Positions 29,824 to 32,266 of a DNA stretch of 32,266 nucleotides are shown here, one piece after another (positions within the stretch are counted from its first letter, which is position 1; each line of letters starts with the position of its first letter). This DNA is from a virus, in the IMG/VR virus record IMGVR_UViG_3300046517_000144, positions 1-32,266 of that record, one strand, 5' to 3'. Position numbers and translations under genes: made by a program. A model generated the notes under the pieces. It was given only the letters and a program-made list of their open reading frames with translations, was not told the origin of the DNA and did not search any database.

Positions 29824-32266
29824 TGGCTGATCAAGATCCGTACGCCGCGATTGCTACACCAGTTCAGTCTGCCTTAGCTGCGCCTCAACCGTCAGCCAGT
29901 CCTGCGGCGCAAGCATCTAACCCTAACGACCCTTATGCCAGCATCGCTACACCAATTCAAGCTCCTCCGCCCGCTCAAAATCCTAACGAGCCGTTAGGGA
30001 CGTTTGGTAAGATATTTCTAGGTCCTAATACAGCCGCCGGTGCCCCGCTTCCTGATACCTGGAAAGAAGAAGGCTCGGGTGTCTCGGATATCATGCACGG
30101 AGATATCAGTCAAGGATTTAATAAAATCGTCCACGCTGAGACTCCGCATGTTATTTCCGGCAGTCCTATTGAGAAGTTGATTCAGCAATTTAAACCTGAT
30201 TTTAAAGGCAGCATGAGTCCTGAACAGGCTGAATTCCAAGACCGTCAGGTGCATGCTGGACGAGATAATCCCCTATTCGACGCTGCACAGGCTATTGATA
30301 AAGATCAGCATCCTGTTCTGAAGGCGTTGACTGAAGCCGCGCAAAGTATGACTAGTCCTGGAAACGTCGCTACTATGATTGCGACAGGCGGTATGGGATT
30401 AGTAGAATCTCCTAAAGCTCTGGCGGTTGCAAATCGGCTATTAAGCGCCGGTTTTACGGCGAATACGGTAGGTCAAGCATATAAGCATTTAAAGGCTTTT
30501 AAAGAAGCGTATGATAAACACGATACCAACGAAGCTTTATATCAATTGACGCATGCAGTTACGAGCGGCACGATGGCGTATCTTGCAGGAACGCACGCCG
30601 CAGGAAAGCCGGTCGGTGAAGCTCAGCCGTCTACTGAATTGGGCAAGATGGCTCAGGAAAGGGTAGTTGAGCCAATAGCGCAGGGCGTCAGTAAGGCGGC
30701 AAGCGCTACAGGCGAAGCTGTCGTTAATGCTGCTGGAAATGTCGCTGAAGGCGTCAAGAAAGGGCTCGGTATAGGCGACGACTTCTATACTACTGTCAAG
30801 AAGATTAGCCCGCCATCTAAAGGCGCTGCTATGGAGTATAATAACAGTCTGAAGACAGCTGAGCCCCAGCTGCGGGAAGTTTTCCGGCAGAATCCGGACG
30901 TCCAGACGCCTAAGGATATGCATGACGCAATCGATGAGCATATCAAACAGACGGAAGCCCGTTTAGGCGCTAAGGCTGCTGAATTTGAAGGCAAGCCGGA
31001 AGCTCAGATGACCGGTATCGAAAGCGAAGTCAGAGCTGATCTCGAGAAGGCCTTTGACGAGAATAAAGGCCAATATAAGCCGGAAGAGAAAGAAAAAGCC
31101 ATCCAGTCAGTAATGAGCCATCTCCTTCAGGAAGGGCCCGGACAACTTGAAGGTACAAAGACAACGAGAGAGCCCAGCCTGGCGGAAGCGGAAGGCGTCC
31201 GTCGTCGATTTAACGATGATACCCAGGCCAGTTTCGGTAGTAATGCTCCGGCCGTACCTGCTGCGGAAGCATTCGCTAAGAAGGCGGCTGCGAATTCTCT
31301 CCGGCAAGCTATAGATCAGAAGTTTGATGATCTTGGCGTCACAGATGTCAAAGAGTGGCGTAAACAGGAAGCCGGATTAATCGATGTCCGAGATCAGATT
31401 GCTAACGCCGTTAAGAAGTCTGAAGAAATGGGTAATTATAACGTCTTCGAATCTCTAACTAAACAGCTAGGTTGGAAGACGCTATTAGGCTTTGCTGCAG
31501 GAGCGGGCGGAGGTGCGGAGACAGGTTTGGCTGGGGCGTTGGCCGCTTCCGGATTAGGCGCAGTGGCGGATTACATCCGTGACCTTAAATTAAACCCTAA
31601 TCGTAAAGTAGCTAAGGCCTCTAAATTAGCTAATGAACCTGGTCCGACTGGCGCAGCGCTTCCTAGAGAAAAACCACCAACCCAATCCGGACCGTCTTCA
31701 ACCGCTCCTCCTGCGGCTAATCCGTCACCCGCTTCTTCAACCGCTCCTCCTGCGGCTAATCCGTCACCCGCTTCTTCAACCGCTCCTGCAGAATTCACCC
31801 CGATTAAGAGACCAGTCGGAGGGTGGTTAGAAAAAGGCCCAGAAGAAATTAAATCTCCGAAAGATTTAATGATTCGTGATAAAGCTAAAATGCACTATGA
31901 AGGACAAGTTTATACAGACGAAGGATTACGAAAAACATTTAATATTCCGTCATCTGTATCGTTAAAAGATTTAGTAAATAAAGGCGTACTTGATTATGAT
32001 TCTAAAACAGGCGGGTACACCTTATCTAAACCAAACCCTACTCAGGCTACCGGGGGGTCGGACCAAGGTAGCATAGATTTAGAAACTAAATACGAAATAC
32101 CGACAGAACCAGTACAAGACGTTTCTAAAGATAAGGTTCCTCCTGGTTTCTTTCCTCAGGACGTTCATACGCATGAATGGGGCCATACTACTAACGCCGC
32201 GTTGGAAGGATGGGGTACCGCTGGCATTAAAAGCGATTTACATGAATCTCTAGGACCTAGAACTGC
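29823..32266 (+). CDS. Large ejection-type protein with HEWGH motif (partial)
   Basis: The frame opens at ATG 29823 and stays open to the window end (814 codons), so the 3' end is missing. The N-terminus repeats DPYAAIATPVQ (residue 5) as DPYASIATPIQ (residue 36). Helical Ala/Glu/Lys-rich regions follow (VVNAAGNVAEGVKKGLGIG, HIKQTEARLGAKAAEFEGK). A Gly/Ala-rich hydrophobic segment lies at about 551-580 (WKTLLGFAAGAGGGAETGLA). A 13-residue Ser/Pro/Ala repeat runs from 625. Near the end is HTHEWGHTTNAALEGWG, with His784, Glu785 and His788 as an HExxH zinc-peptidase motif. It is probably the largest ejected protein, with a peptidase domain to cut a wall or envelope target; the third metal ligand is beyond the window. 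Confidence 0.7.
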   Translation, partial: MADQDPYAAIATPVQSALAAPQPSASPAAQASNPNDPYASIATPIQAPPPAQNPNEPLGTFGKIFLGPNTAAGAPLPDTWKEEGSGVSDIMHGDISQGFNKIVHAETPHVISGSPIEKLIQQFKPDFKGSMSPEQAEFQDRQVHAGRDNPLFDAAQAIDKDQHPVLKALTEAAQSMTSPGNVATMIATGGMGLVESPKALAVANRLLSAGFTANTVGQAYKHLKAFKEAYDKHDTNEALYQLTHAVTSGTMAYLAGTHAAGKPVGEAQPSTELGKMAQERVVEPIAQGVSKAASATGEAVVNAAGNVAEGVKKGLGIGDDFYTTVKKISPPSKGAAMEYNNSLKTAEPQLREVFRQNPDVQTPKDMHDAIDEHIKQTEARLGAKAAEFEGKPEAQMTGIESEVRADLEKAFDENKGQYKPEEKEKAIQSVMSHLLQEGPGQLEGTKTTREPSLAEAEGVRRRFNDDTQASFGSNAPAVPAAEAFAKKAAANSLRQAIDQKFDDLGVTDVKEWRKQEAGLIDVRDQIANAVKKSEEMGNYNVFESLTKQLGWKTLLGFAAGAGGGAETGLAGALAASGLGAVADYIRDLKLNPNRKVAKASKLANEPGPTGAALPREKPPTQSGPSSTAPPAANPSPASSTAPPAANPSPASSTAPAEFTPIKRPVGGWLEKGPEEIKSPKDLMIRDKAKMHYEGQVYTDEGLRKTFNIPSSVSLKDLVNKGVLDYDSKTGGYTLSKPNPTQATGGSDQGSIDLETKYEIPTEPVQDVSKDKVPPGFFPQDVHTHEWGHTTNAALEGWGTAGIKSDLHESLGPRT
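31695..31787 (+). repeat. 39-base exact tandem repeat
   Basis: Two identical 39-base units (31695-31733, 31734-31772) and 15 bases of a third, in frame in the last gene, each coding SSTAPPAANPSPA. Identity at silent positions points to recent slippage or unequal exchange. It forms a flexible linker between the hydrophobic segment and the C-terminal peptidase-like region. Confidence 0.9.

Noticed and set aside
1-32266. CRISPR array, insertion sequences, integrase or attachment site
   Set aside because: No regularly spaced repeats, transposase or recombinase were seen. The tRNA could in principle be an attachment site, but nothing supports that.

Overview
The window is a contiguous piece of a double-stranded DNA tailed-phage genome. 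Every credible protein gene is on the + strand and there are no host housekeeping genes. It carries the virion-assembly block: large terminase (TerL), portal, scaffold-like protein, an N4-gp56-type major capsid protein, tail-adaptor-like proteins, a large nozzle-like protein, tail fibres, and then long Ala/Gln-rich proteins of the kind ejected with the genome. No tape-measure, sheath or tail-tube genes are visible, so a short-tailed (podovirus-like) virion is the best reading. Two proteins with Sec signal peptides and even numbers of cysteines suggest a Gram-negative host. The exact host and genus cannot be read from the sequence.

Layout. (1) Positions 1-7141 hold a string of small genes. They start with the 3' end of a GIY-YIG/NUMOD-like endonuclease and include an exported beta-barrel-like protein (1025-1732), three beta-rich probable virion proteins (2519-4007), membrane proteins, a His-rich protein, a fibronectin-III domain protein and a DUF5317-like membrane protein. 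Many neighbours overlap by 1-8 bases (TAATG, GTGA, ATGNCTAA), which suggests translational coupling. Four of the gaps here (2250-2518, 3306-3419, 4008-4172, 6456-6570) are not coding but are rich in hairpins. (2) Positions 7149-13965 are the packaging and head module. (3) Positions 13966-15930 hold an inserted endonuclease VII gene with its own possible promoter and a hairpin, a conserved-looking unknown gene, a tRNA-Thr(UGU) that begins on the base after a stop codon, a Cys/His protein and a clear intrinsic terminator. (4) Positions 15939-26852 are the tail and adhesin module. It contains an exported fibre-like protein, a LamG protein, two adaptor-like proteins, the 1146-residue nozzle-like protein with five tandem repeats, and three fibre proteins. 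(5) Positions 26872-32266 hold a 42-residue coiled-coil gene and three candidate internal virion proteins. The last runs off the window and contains an HEWGH zinc-protease motif.

How the parts work together. TerL pumps DNA through the portal into a head built from the capsid and scaffold proteins. The adaptor and nozzle proteins close the head and form the short tail. The fibre and lectin-like proteins bind the host surface, and the Ala/Gln-rich proteins are probably released during DNA entry. The least explained items are the structured non-coding RNA candidate at 2254-2490, a shared leader element upstream of two genes, a small beta-domain that recurs inside consecutive tail proteins, an attenuator-like terminator pressed against the ribosome-binding site of an exported fibre-like gene, and the metallopeptidase motif in the last gene.
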